48,500 nt of DNA from Gammaproteobacteria bacterium. GTDB taxonomy: Bacteria > Pseudomonadota > Gammaproteobacteria > Steroidobacterales > GCA-2729495. The DNA lies in assembly GCA_021773815.1 (NCBI GenBank), contig JAJFJS010000009.1:1-48500 (forward strand). The letters are read 5' to 3'. Shown here piece by piece: positions 1 to 7,306 of this stretch. The position numbers and the translations under genes are program-made. A model generated the notes under the pieces. The model saw nothing but the letters and a program-made list of their open reading frames with translations, had not been told where the DNA came from and did no database searches. The first letter of the stretch is position 1. Each line of letters starts with the position of its first letter.

Positions 1-85
1 TGCCGGCGATACCGTTAAGGCCAGTGCCCGCAATGCCACGCAACCCGGTGCCGGCGATGCCGTTAAGTCCAGTACCGGCAATGCC
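1..85 (-). repeat. Second GIAGTG array, cut by window edge
   Basis: Three full 24-bp units plus a partial one, of the same GIAGTGL(N/R) type as at 665-976. They are separated from the first array by about 580 bp of unique coding sequence. The array continues beyond position 1. Confidence 0.9.
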
Positions 86-1204
86 GTTGAGTCCGGAATC
101 GTTAAGGCCAGCAATATCGCGAATAGGGGCGCCAAAATTTGCAAAAATCTTATTTGAAGTTGATTCCGTTGAGAAACCTAAGTATTCAACGATCTGTCCG
201 CTAGAAATAGAATCCAGAAGCTCGTTAGATAGTGCATTGGATTGATCGATCTGGGTGGTGCCAGAGTGGACAATGCCTGTATCGCTCGGCTCTGAATCAA
301 GCTGCACCCTGGCATATATTGGCGATGTGCCAAGCGAGTACAAAAACGGTAATTGAATAATAAAGGTTGCCAGTTGGTGTCCTGCGTCGACGACGTCACC
401 TGCAATGGCAACGTAATCACCGACATTCAAGAGAGAGATGGCCCTTGCGCCAGCAGTCAGCGATAGGGTTCGGTCGCGAATGGTGATGACCGTTGTAATG
501 GTATCTAAACTGACTATTTGGCCATTTACCAATATGGTCTTGGTCGGATCGTTCTGACCAATTGAGGCTATTTGCCCGATTGCTGCCATCGGTACCGGAT
601 CAATAAGGAAGGCTCGAGCTGTTTCCAATTGGGAGACTGAGGCGAACTCGTTTCCCGTTATGCCTTTGAGGCCGGTACCGGCGATACCTTTTAGACTGGT
701 ACCTGCAATGCCGCGCAGCCCGGTGCCCGCGCTACCGTTAAGTCCGGTACCTGCAATACCTCGCAGCCCGGTTCCAGCAATGCCGTTAAGGCCGGTGCCC
801 GCAATGCCACGCAACCCGGTGCCGGCGATGCCGTTAAGTCCGGTACCCGCAATGCCACGCATCCCGGTTCCAGCGATTCCGTTAAGGCCGGTGCCCGCAA
901 TGCCACGCAGCCCGGTTCCAGCGATACCGTTAAGGCCGGTGCCCGCAATGCCGCGCAGCCCGGTTCCGGCGATACCGTTAAGTTCTGATCCAGAGAGAAT
1001 CTCCGAGGATGACAGAATTAACTCGCCATCCGACGTGATCCCGAGGAGCATAAGGCCTGGATCTTGATATCTTGAACTGCCGAACAGATCCTGGCCCTCT
1101 AAATTGGGATTCAGTGCGAGAGAGTTCGTGGCCAGTAGCATGGATGCTGAGATAGCAAACAATAATTTAGTCGTCGGCAACGCGAGCGAGCGATTTCGCA
1201 GCAT
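1..1204 (-). CDS. Secreted GIAGTG-repeat protein, 3' end beyond window
   Basis: The frame is open without a stop from an ATG at 1204 to the left edge, giving at least 401 residues; the C-terminus is missing. A Shine-Dalgarno-like TGGAGA lies 6 nt upstream. Residues 1-30 look like a Sec signal peptide (basic start, hydrophobic core, SLA cleavage site). Residues 77-180 are 13 tandem copies of an 8-residue unit, mostly alternating GIAGTGLR and GIAGTGLN. Residues 181-373 form a non-repetitive, beta-rich-looking domain containing ILVNGQIVSL and NVGDYVAIAGDVVDAG. A second array of the same unit starts at residue 374 and continues off the window. The gene follows the DUF6502-like gene by 65 nt on the same strand and shares its lower GC and AT-richer codons. 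I do not recognise a named family; export and a structural or surface role are inferred from the signal peptide and repeats. Confidence 0.85.
   Translation of the reverse strand, partial: MLRNRSLALPTTKLLFAISASMLLATNSLALNPNLEGQDLFGSSRYQDPGLMLLGITSDGELILSSSEILSGSELNGIAGTGLRGIAGTGLNGIAGTGLRGIAGTGLNGIAGTGMRGIAGTGLNGIAGTGLRGIAGTGLNGIAGTGLRGIAGTGLNGSAGTGLRGIAGTSLKGIAGTGLKGITGNEFASVSQLETARAFLIDPVPMAAIGQIASIGQNDPTKTILVNGQIVSLDTITTVITIRDRTLSLTAGARAISLLNVGDYVAIAGDVVDAGHQLATFIIQLPFLYSLGTSPIYARVQLDSEPSDTGIVHSGTTQIDQSNALSNELLDSISSGQIVEYLGFSTESTSNKIFANFGAPIRDIAGLNDSGLNGIAGTGLNGIAGTGLRGIAGTGLNGIAG
665..976 (-). repeat. Coding tandem repeat, 13 x 24 bp
   Basis: Thirteen 24-bp units encode GIAGTGL(R/N). R-type and N-type units alternate, giving a 48-bp higher-order period. 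The last units drift (GSAGTGLR, GIAGTSLK, GIAGTGLK). Unit length is a multiple of three, so gain or loss of units keeps the frame. The opposite strand is also stop-free here, but only as a by-product (VPAMPLSP-type translation). Confidence 0.95.
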
Positions 1205-1220
1205 CGATATTCTCCAGAAG

Positions 1221-1255
1221 TTTTTTTGGGCTGAATGAAGCCCATTGCAAAAAAA
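1221..1255 (-). other. Intercistronic hairpin
   Basis: Between the DUF6502-like stop and the repeat-protein start there is a stem GGGCT/AGCCC with a 6-nt loop, flanked on the two sides by T7 and A7 runs that can extend the pairing. On the coding strand it is followed by A rather than T, so it is not a standard intrinsic terminator. It could stabilise or attenuate the bicistronic message. Confidence 0.4.
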
Positions 1256-1269
1256 GCTAGTATTTTTGG

Positions 1270-2097
1270 TTAATCTTTTAAGGTACTTTTTTCTTCATCT
1301 AGGTAGTGATAGATGCCTAATCCGGTATGGACAATCTTTTTCTCATTCGGATCTGGCTTATCGAGTTGGGAAAACCAGTTATCCACTTCTTCTAGAAGCA
1401 GCTGCGCGCGGGCTTTGATAAACGTACGCAATCTCGGCAGATCTTTCTCTAGTATTCCGTTATCGGCGAATACGTGCCGTTCGAAATTTCTTTTTTCTAA
1501 ATCTTGTTCAAGAATATTGTTGTCAATTGTTGAAACAAAATTTGCTACTCCTGTCCCTAGCAGTTCAAAGCCTTCAGGTGCATCGACCTTCGAAAGATAA
1601 GTTCGTGTAAGCGCTTTGTACCAACCACGTTCTGTCTCCTGAACTGCGCCAATTCGAAGCAACTCATCGAGCATGGCTCGCGGTGCCATGTCACCGCTAA
1701 ACTTTTGAACGAGTGACATAAAATCCAGACCTGGATTTCCTTCGAATCGCAACTCAAGGGGTAGCCCATACGGTCCCGTGAATAATGAGTCGGTGTGCCA
1801 CCCTGTAAGTACGCGCGTTACGCGATGCACCTCACTTGGGGATTCCTCCTTCGTGTTTTTTTCGCCGAATAATCGAGCGACTTCTTTTCTTGTTAGCCCC
1901 GTCAATATAGCGATGCGGGCCTGGGACATTTTTCTGTGGGGTACTTTGAAGTCGCTTGCAGCGACGTCGATGTATACCTCTTTTGCTATCTCGGCAAACT
2001 CGCCGTAGGCGACCCCGTTTCTAATTAGGATTCTTACAAGGGGCCGCATGAGGCGCCGATACGCGGCGAGCAGCCCCTGCTTCAAATCTGATTCCAT
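1270..2097 (-). CDS. DUF6502-like protein
   Basis: 275 residues. From memory the N-terminal pattern (LKQGLLAAYRRLMRPLVRI, then NGVAYGEFAEIAK) and the helix-turn-helix-like stretch ILTGLTRKEVARLF at about residues 64-77 match the proteobacterial DUF6502 family. The following VTRVLTGWHTD and YGLPLELRFEG are also typical. The second half, about residues 150-275, is helical and charged. The helix-turn-helix resemblance suggests DNA binding, but no function is established. It is the first gene of a two-gene unit with the GIAGTG-repeat protein, so it may regulate or serve that exported product. The start ATG at 2097 has no clear ribosome-binding site; a sigma70-like promoter lies just upstream. Codons are clearly AT-richer than in the rest of the window. 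Confidence 0.75.
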   Translation of the reverse strand: MESDLKQGLLAAYRRLMRPLVRILIRNGVAYGEFAEIAKEVYIDVAASDFKVPHRKMSQARIAILTGLTRKEVARLFGEKNTKEESPSEVHRVTRVLTGWHTDSLFTGPYGLPLELRFEGNPGLDFMSLVQKFSGDMAPRAMLDELLRIGAVQETERGWYKALTRTYLSKVDAPEGFELLGTGVANFVSTIDNNILEQDLEKRNFERHVFADNGILEKDLPRLRTFIKARAQLLLEEVDNWFSQLDKPDPNEKKIVHTGLGIYHYLDEEKSTLKD

Positions 2098-2408
2098 GGT
2101 TGTACATAATTAGCATAGATAGGGACGATATTCCCAAAGGTAAATGGGGTCAAGCGATTTACATAAGAAAATCGGTGGGTTAAGAGCTGATCCTGCGTGA
2201 GTTTTTAAATATTTGAGAATTCAATAGGTTATATCTGGTCCGTATATTCCGAAATCTCTTTGTGAACGACGCCATTTTCCATAGTCTGGCAGTTTTTTGC
2301 GCAAGAAGATCCCGAATCGCGCTGTAGATGATTCCGGATTGAGTTAAATGGGGCGGGTTAAATTGCCCGAATTCGGTCGGATTATCGGGTGCGAACGGAG
2401 TGATCCGC
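2098..2408. other. 311-bp intergenic region, lower GC
   Basis: Lies upstream of the DUF6502 gene and downstream of bolA. Apart from the minus-strand promoter at 2125-2153 I see no gene or intrinsic terminator. It is AT-richer than its right-hand neighbours and marks the compositional boundary of the accessory pair. Confidence 0.5.
2125..2153 (-). promoter_or_regulatory. Sigma70-like promoter for the DUF6502 unit
   Basis: On the minus strand TTGACC (2148-2153) is followed after 17 nt by TATCGT (2125-2130). Transcription would begin near 2118, about 20 nt before the ATG at 2097. Spacing is ideal; the -10 matches 4 of 6. Confidence 0.5.
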
Positions 2409-2681
2409 CTATTGACCTGTTGGCGGTGATGCGTCGATGCGCAGGGCGTGGATGTCCGTTTCCATCAGGTCGCCGATAGCGTTATAGATCAGGCGATGAC
2501 GCTGTACCGGATTCAGGTTGATAAAGCGGTCGGAGACGATCTTGATCAAAAAGTGTCCCTTTCCTGATTTCGCTCCGACATGTCCGATGTGTTCGTGACT
2601 TTCATCGGTAATCGTCAATTTCGACGGATGCAGTGCCGATTCCAGCCGGCTGCGGATTTCTTCAATGCGCTTTTTGTTCAT
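2409..2681 (-). CDS. bolA: BolA family protein
   Basis: 90 residues, the usual size for a BolA domain. The core contains GHFLIKIVSDRF and the conserved RHR-containing segment NPVQRHRLIYNAIGDL. BolA proteins pair with monothiol glutaredoxins and take part in iron-sulfur and iron handling; E. coli BolA also acts as a transcription regulator. The invariant C-terminal His is present in the ALRIDA context only in part, so the exact subtype (BolA or IbaG) is open. The ATG at 2681 overlaps the stop of the upstream YciI-like gene in an ATGA arrangement, which indicates translational coupling. Confidence 0.9.
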   Translation of the reverse strand: MNKKRIEEIRSRLESALHPSKLTITDESHEHIGHVGAKSGKGHFLIKIVSDRFINLNPVQRHRLIYNAIGDLMETDIHALRIDASPPTGQ

Positions 2682-2977
2682 GGCAGGACCAGTTTAAAGG
2701 GTTTAACGGTCACGTTCTGGTAGACCCCGGCATCGGCATAAGGGTCTGTGTTGGCCCAGTCTCGGGCTTCATCGAGGGCGTCAAACTCCGCGATGACGAT
2801 GCTGCCGGTAAATCCTGCAGGCCCCGGGTCATCGGCTTCGATGGCGGGGCAGGGTCCGGCAACGATCAGTCGCCCCTGGTCACGCAGTAGATTGAGTCGT
2901 GCGAGATGACTCTTTCGGGCGCCGGCGCGAAGCGATGCGCTATTGGCTACGTCTTCGCTGATGATCGCAAACAACAT
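2678..2977 (-). CDS. yciI: YciI family protein
   Basis: 99 residues starting MLFAIISEDV at 2977. The compact ferredoxin-like alpha/beta fold of the YciI/YCII family is suggested by the alternating pattern and by the ending NTDPYADAGVYQNVTVKPF, which contains the family's DPY signature. The candidate active-site pair of this family is a His and an Asp; H24 and D78 are visible. Function is not established; family members resemble muconolactone isomerases. The frame could extend upstream to 3316, but that part has no similarity and overlaps yciO, so the ATG giving family length was chosen. It is followed by bolA with a 4-nt overlap, a pairing common in gammaproteobacteria. Confidence 0.88.
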   Translation of the reverse strand: MLFAIISEDVANSASLRAGARKSHLARLNLLRDQGRLIVAGPCPAIEADDPGPAGFTGSIVIAEFDALDEARDWANTDPYADAGVYQNVTVKPFKLVLP

Positions 2978-3127
2978 CGTGTGTCCAGCCTTGCATCTTT
3001 GTTCGACAGTGGGTGATACCTGCAGAATGATAGTCAATTTTGGGGACTGGCGAAGTTTGTTTTTTCTTCTCAACCGGCATCTGCCGCCATGCAGGACGGG
3101 CGTCGCGCGAGTCGCTACAATCTGCCG

Positions 3128-3748
3128 ATGGCGCAGTATTTTGATTTGCATCCGCAGAATCCTCAGGCCCGGCTGGTCAAGCAGGCGGTATATCGATTGC
3201 GTGAGGGGGCCTTGGCAGTCTATCCGACCGATTCGTGCTATGCGTTCGGTTGCACACTCGGTAATATGCGTGCCGCTCGGGATATTGCTCGAATTCGCAA
3301 AACTGACAAAGACCACAACTTTACGTTGGTTTGCCGCGATCTGTCCGAGATCTCGTCCTACGCGCGGGTCGAGAATTCGATTTACCGATTATTGAAAGCA
3401 AATACGCCTGGCCCCTATACGTTCATTCTCCCGGCGACTCGTGATGTGCCGCGAAAGGTGCAGAATCCGAAACACAAGACGATTGGTATCCGGGTCCCGG
3501 ATCATCCGGTGACTCGGGCCATTCTCGAGGAACTGGGCGAGCCGATTATGAGTTCGACATTATTGCTGCCCGGTTCGGAACTGCCATTAAATGATCCGGA
3601 TGAAATCTCTGCTCGGCTCGATAAGGAGGTGGATGTCATCATCACCAGCGGAAGTTGCGGAATCGAACCGACTACCGTAGTCGACCTGACCGGACCACTG
3701 CCCGTCGTGCTTCGGGCGGGGAAAGGTGATTCGACAGATTTCGGATAG
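3128..3748 (+). CDS. yciO: YciO, Sua5/YrdC/YciO family protein
   Basis: 206 residues beginning MAQYFDLHPQNPQ. The YrdC-like fold is shown by ALAVYPTDSCYAFGC (about residues 28-42), RIRKTDKDHNFTLVC (about 55-69), the KHKTIGIRVPDHP segment and the final TTVVDLTG. The relatives TsaC/Sua5 make threonylcarbamoyl-adenylate for tRNA t6A; YciO is a paralogue with weak or different activity, so the biochemical role is uncertain. An upstream in-frame ATG at 3089 would add 13 residues not seen in the family, and it was rejected. It is divergent from yciI-bolA and heads the run to rluB. Confidence 0.88.
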   Translation: MAQYFDLHPQNPQARLVKQAVYRLREGALAVYPTDSCYAFGCTLGNMRAARDIARIRKTDKDHNFTLVCRDLSEISSYARVENSIYRLLKANTPGPYTFILPATRDVPRKVQNPKHKTIGIRVPDHPVTRAILEELGEPIMSSTLLLPGSELPLNDPDEISARLDKEVDVIITSGSCGIEPTTVVDLTGPLPVVLRAGKGDSTDFG

Positions 3749-3784
3749 TTACCGCAACGAGCGTTCGCTGCCTATAATGAGCCG

Positions 3785-4438
3785 ATGTTTGGTGCGCGTC
3801 TTGCAGAAGTGATCCAGTTTATTGCCGTGGCTGCAATCCCGATGCTGTTTGCCATTACCGTCCATGAGGTAGCACACGGCTGGGTGGCGCGGTTATTCGG
3901 CGACCGAACGGCCGAATTGCTCGGCCGCCTGACTCTGAACCCCGTAAAGCATATTGACCCGGTCGGGACCGTCATCGTGCCGATCGCGATGATGGTCCTT
4001 GGTGGGTTCATTTTTGGTTGGGCCAAGCCCGTGCCGGTGAATGCCGGTAATCTGAGGAATCCAAAACGGGACATGGTGCCGGTCGCCATTGCGGGTCCGG
4101 GCGCAAATCTGCTGATGGCGCTTGGCTGGGCGCTAATCTATAAGCTGGCCGCTACGACGTCTGCGGCACTCGGTGATGTTGCCCAGTTCTTTCTTCAAAT
4201 GGCAAGAATAGGCGTATTTTTCAATGTTTTATTGATGATATTTAATCTACTTCCGATTCCGCCGCTGGACGGCGGACGCGTGTTGCGCGGACTCGTGCCC
4301 GAGTCGTTCGGGCGGCAACTAGATGCGCTCGAGCGGTACGGCCTTATAATAGTCGTTGGGTTGCTTGTTTTTGGGTTGTTGAGTCCTGTTATTCGTTTCG
4401 CGTTGCGCCTGACGGCGTTTCTTGGGGTACCCACTTGA
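3785..4438 (+). CDS. Site-2 protease family (M50) zinc metalloprotease
   Basis: 217 residues, a multi-span inner-membrane protein. The zinc motif HEVAH is at residues 27-31 in the first membrane helix, and the third metal ligand is D162 in NLLPIPPLDGG. This is the short M50B/SREBP S2P-like type without PDZ domains, unlike RseP. A cytoplasmic or intramembrane substrate is expected, but none is known. It lies between yciO and scpA, a position typical of gammaproteobacteria. The last codon overlaps the TTG start of scpA by 4 nt. Confidence 0.9.
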   Translation: MFGARLAEVIQFIAVAAIPMLFAITVHEVAHGWVARLFGDRTAELLGRLTLNPVKHIDPVGTVIVPIAMMVLGGFIFGWAKPVPVNAGNLRNPKRDMVPVAIAGPGANLLMALGWALIYKLAATTSAALGDVAQFFLQMARIGVFFNVLLMIFNLLPIPPLDGGRVLRGLVPESFGRQLDALERYGLIIVVGLLVFGLLSPVIRFALRLTAFLGVPT

Positions 4439-5436
4439 CCGAAACCGATCAGAATCAGAGGTTGGCGTCGCATCTGAATGTGGTCAGTCCGGCGCCGAAG
4501 GCCCCGGTTCTGTCGGCTGAATCCGCGGGTGGTAATCCATCCCAGGCCGAAATGCCATTTGCGGTGGTCGATGGCGAACCGGTCACCCAGCTGCCACAAG
4601 ATCTGTATATACCGCCGTACGCATTGAAGGTCTTCCTCGAGGCATTCGAAGGGCCGCTAGACCTGCTGTTGTACCTTATCCGGCGCCAGAACCTGGATAT
4701 TCTCGATATCCCGATCGCCGAAATCACACAGCAATATGTCGATTACATCGACATGATGCAGGACATGCAGCTTGAACTGGCGGGTGAATACCTGTTGATG
4801 GCGGCGATGCTTGCCGAGATCAAGTCACGGATGTTGCTGCCGAGAAGTGACGAGCACGAGGACGATGAGGATGATCCGCGTGCGGAGCTTGTGCGTCGCC
4901 TGCAGGAATACGAGCGATTCAAGAGAGCAGCCGAAGACCTGAACGAACTGCCGCGCATGGAGCGCGAATATGTCCAGGCAAGCGCCGAGGTTACCGATAG
5001 AAAGAAAACCGTCAAGCCGCCGGACCTGAAGATGCAGGAGCTTCTCATTGCGTTCAAGGATGTATTGTCGCGCGCCGAGATGTTTGCACACCATCATATT
5101 CAAAGGGAGCCGCTTTCCGTACGCCAGAGGATGTCAGAGGTGTTGTCTGTTCTGGGCAGTCAGTCTTTCACGGATTTCAAGTCGTTGTTCGATCCCAAGG
5201 AGGGTCGGATGGGCGTCGTGGTGACCTTTATCGCGCTGCTCGAATTGTTGCGTGAACGCGTTATCGAGCTTGTTCAGGCGGAACCATTTTCCCCGATACA
5301 TGTGCGGGCCGCAGCCGCTTCGGCCGCGGAGACGGCGGCCGAAGCAGAGACCGATGCTGGATCGGATGCTGATTTGGCAGCGGATGATGTTGACGCGGAT
5401 TTGGCCGATGGTGAGGTCACGGCTGATCGCTTCTGA
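4435..5436 (+). CDS. scpA: Segregation and condensation protein A
   Basis: 333 residues. ScpA is the kleisin of the SMC-ScpAB complex that condenses and segregates chromosomes. The kleisin N-terminal signature is FEGPLDLLLYLIRRQNLDIL (about residues 64-83), followed by IPIAEITQQYVDYI and YLLMAAMLAEIKSRMLLP. The C-terminal winged-helix part includes FIALLELLRERVIELVQAEP. The start is TTG at 4435, overlapping the protease stop (TTGA). The first 50 residues are poorly conserved, and an internal ATG at 4552 is a possible alternative. The tail from about residue 290 is Ala/Asp/Glu-rich low complexity. The gene is followed by scpB after 26 nt. Confidence 0.95.
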   Translation: MTETDQNQRLASHLNVVSPAPKAPVLSAESAGGNPSQAEMPFAVVDGEPVTQLPQDLYIPPYALKVFLEAFEGPLDLLLYLIRRQNLDILDIPIAEITQQYVDYIDMMQDMQLELAGEYLLMAAMLAEIKSRMLLPRSDEHEDDEDDPRAELVRRLQEYERFKRAAEDLNELPRMEREYVQASAEVTDRKKTVKPPDLKMQELLIAFKDVLSRAEMFAHHHIQREPLSVRQRMSEVLSVLGSQSFTDFKSLFDPKEGRMGVVVTFIALLELLRERVIELVQAEPFSPIHVRAAAASAAETAAEAETDAGSDADLAADDVDADLADGEVTADRF

Positions 5437-5462
5437 TTTTGTTTGTTTAGGGACGGTGGACT

Positions 5463-6281
5463 ATGGATAACAAGCAGCTCAGGTTTTTCATCGAGGCCGC
5501 ATTGCTGGCGGCCGGACGGCCCATGACGGTGGACGGGTTGCAGGCATTGTTCGGTGATAAAGATGCACCGACGCGCCAGGATATCAGGGCCGCGATCATG
5601 GATTTACATGCCGACTATGCGGATCGAGGGATCGAACTCGCTGAAGTCGCGAGCGGCTTCCGAGTCCAGATCAAGTCTTCGATGACCCATCGGCTGGACA
5701 AGCTCTGGGAAGAACGACCGCCGCGATATTCCAGGGCATTGCTCGAGACATTGGCGATCATTGTCTATCGTCAGCCCGTCACGCGTGGTGAGATCGAGGA
5801 GATCCGCGGGGTTGCCGTGAGTACCAATATTACGCGCACGTTGCTGGAACGGAGCTGGATTCGCGTTGTGGGCCACCGGGACGTGCCCGGCAAACCCGCG
5901 ATGTTCGGGACGACGAAGGAGTTTCTGGATTACTTCGGGCTCAAGAAACTCGACGACTTGCCCCCGTTGTCTGAGCTCAAGGACTTCGAGAGCCTGAATA
6001 TTCAGCTCGATCTTCCCGATGGCGATGAGGGCGATTTCGCGCCCGGGACGGACAGGCAGGGTGAGATCGCGGTAACCGTGCAGGCCTTTGGTCGCGATAA
6101 TGAGGACAACGGTTCGGTAGAAGAAACCGATGATTCCGCGGCGCCGATCGCGGACAACGTTGCCTCTCTCGATGCGGCTCGGGCGGCAGCCTCAGGCCAG
6201 CAGGCCGAGGACGACGATCTGGTGGCGAGCGATCATGACGCTGTCGACTCGGCGAACGTCGTACCGCTGAAAAAACCCTAG
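5463..6281 (+). CDS. scpB: Segregation and condensation protein B
   Basis: 272 residues. ScpB dimers bind the ScpA kleisin with two winged-helix domains. These are seen at about residues 1-75 (FIEAALLAAGRPMTVDGLQ) and 90-165 (ALLETLAIIVYRQPVTRGEI, then GKPAMFGTTKEFLDYFGL). After residue 180 there is a long acidic, low-complexity extension of about 90 residues, longer than in E. coli-type minimal homologues. It starts 26 nt after scpA and is followed 20 nt later by rluB. An MksB/SMC partner is not in this window. Confidence 0.95.
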   Translation: MDNKQLRFFIEAALLAAGRPMTVDGLQALFGDKDAPTRQDIRAAIMDLHADYADRGIELAEVASGFRVQIKSSMTHRLDKLWEERPPRYSRALLETLAIIVYRQPVTRGEIEEIRGVAVSTNITRTLLERSWIRVVGHRDVPGKPAMFGTTKEFLDYFGLKKLDDLPPLSELKDFESLNIQLDLPDGDEGDFAPGTDRQGEIAVTVQAFGRDNEDNGSVEETDDSAAPIADNVASLDAARAAASGQQAEDDDLVASDHDAVDSANVVPLKKP

Positions 6282-6301
6282 CCGCCTTCGGCGGATGTCT
6301 A

Positions 6302-7048
6302 ATGTCTGAGCGACTGCAAAAATGGCTCGCGGGCCAGGGTTTGGGGTCGCGTCGCCAGTTGGAAACGGTGATCTCCGCGGGGCGCGTGACGGTCGACGGG
6401 CAGGTCGCCGAAATCGGTTGCAAGGTCGATGGAGACGAACGCATCGAAGTTGACGGACGCCTGATCCGTTTACCGAAGAATCAGGCTTTCCGTGCCAAGG
6501 CACTGATCTACCACAAGCCGAGCGGCGAAATCTGCACGCGTTCGGACCCGCAGGGGCGTCCGACGGTTTTCGACCATCTGCCGCGTCTCGCGCAGGGCCG
6601 ATGGATCGGCATCGGCCGGCTCGACTACCAGACATCCGGCCTGTTATTGATGACGAACGACGGTGAATTGGCGAATCGAATGATGCATCCGTCCGCGGCG
6701 CTGCCGCGCGAGTATTCGGTTCGCGTCATCGGTGAGGCCGATGCCGCAGTCCTGCGCAAATTGCGCCGCGGTGTCGAGCTCGAGGACGGCTTGGCTAAGT
6801 TCGATCAAATCGAATTTGCCGGTGGTGAGGCGCTCAATCATTGGTATACGGTCGTCGTCTCCGAGGGCCGCAATCGACTCGTGCGACGTTTGTGGGAAGC
6901 CGTCGGATTTCGCGTTAGTCGACTGATCCGGATACGTTTCGGCCCGATTCGCCTGGAACGTTCCCTGCACATCGGCAAGAACCGTTTTCTGACTCCGGCA
7001 GAACTGGCCACGCTTTACGAGGCGGTCGGCCTGGAAGTGCCTGCCTAG
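6302..7048 (+). CDS. rluB: 23S rRNA pseudouridine(2605) synthase
   Basis: 248 residues. An S4 RNA-binding domain is at the N-terminus (ERLQKWLAGQGLGSRRQLE) and an RsuA/RluB-type catalytic domain follows, with the catalytic Asp D108 in GRLDYQTSGLLLMTNDGEL. The later motif EGRNRLVRRLWEAVGF is the family's R-rich signature. It modifies U2605 (E. coli numbering) in 23S rRNA. The usual lysine- or arginine-rich C-terminal tail of E. coli RluB is absent. The TAG stop (7046-7048) is formed by the first three bases of the inverted-repeat element at 7046-7301, so that element abuts or has replaced the original 3' end. Confidence 0.93.
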   Translation: MSERLQKWLAGQGLGSRRQLETVISAGRVTVDGQVAEIGCKVDGDERIEVDGRLIRLPKNQAFRAKALIYHKPSGEICTRSDPQGRPTVFDHLPRLAQGRWIGIGRLDYQTSGLLLMTNDGELANRMMHPSAALPREYSVRVIGEADAAVLRKLRRGVELEDGLAKFDQIEFAGGEALNHWYTVVVSEGRNRLVRRLWEAVGFRVSRLIRIRFGPIRLERSLHIGKNRFLTPAELATLYEAVGLEVPA

Positions 7049-7301
7049 TGTCCTGTGCGACTCATTCGCGTCATTTCAGAGTCCACAGAATGGTCCGATA
7101 CAAGGCGCATTCCGCGGGTAATATCTGGATATTGGCAAGGGATGCAACGCCGTAGCGGGGCATTCTGTGGACTCCCGGAGGGCGCGCCGCACAACATCTG
7201 TGACCGCGTTGCCTCCCCTTGGCAATGGAATACGGAACGCGCCTTGTCACAGATCTTGTGCGGCGCGCTGAAAGGACGCGAATGAGTCGCACAGGACACT
7301 A
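7046..7301. mobile_element. MITE-like nested inverted-repeat element
   Basis: A 256-bp element fills the rluB-glycosylase gap. The outer inverted repeats are 34 bp, 7046-7079 and 7268-7301, with 33 matches; the first 27 bp, including the terminal TA, are perfect. Exactly where the left arm ends, a second inverted repeat starts (7079-7092 with 7161-7174, 14 of 14). After a 7-nt spacer a third follows (7182-7204 with 7246-7268, 22 of 23), ending where the right outer arm begins. A single strand can therefore fold as a three-way junction. Terminal TA dinucleotides are what IS630/Tc1-mariner-type insertion would leave. It carries no transposase. Mobility is inferred; no second copy was seen in the window. 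Confidence 0.7.
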
Positions 7302-7306
7302 ATTCA

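Noticed and set aside
665-976. CRISPR array
   Set aside because: Units are contiguous and fully coding, with no spacers.
660-1067. Plus-strand open frame of VPAMP-type proline repeats
   Set aside because: It is the antisense reading of the GIAGTG array; only the minus frame has a signal peptide, a ribosome-binding site and continuity through the unique domain.
2140-2160. GGGGTCAAG motif as a remnant of a transposon end
   Set aside because: No partner repeat nearby; it is better explained as the -35 of the DUF6502 promoter.
7055-7292. Two mutually antisense frames of 76 and 73 residues, both starting MRLIRV
   Set aside because: Their likeness comes from the terminal inverted repeats; no ribosome-binding site or family similarity.
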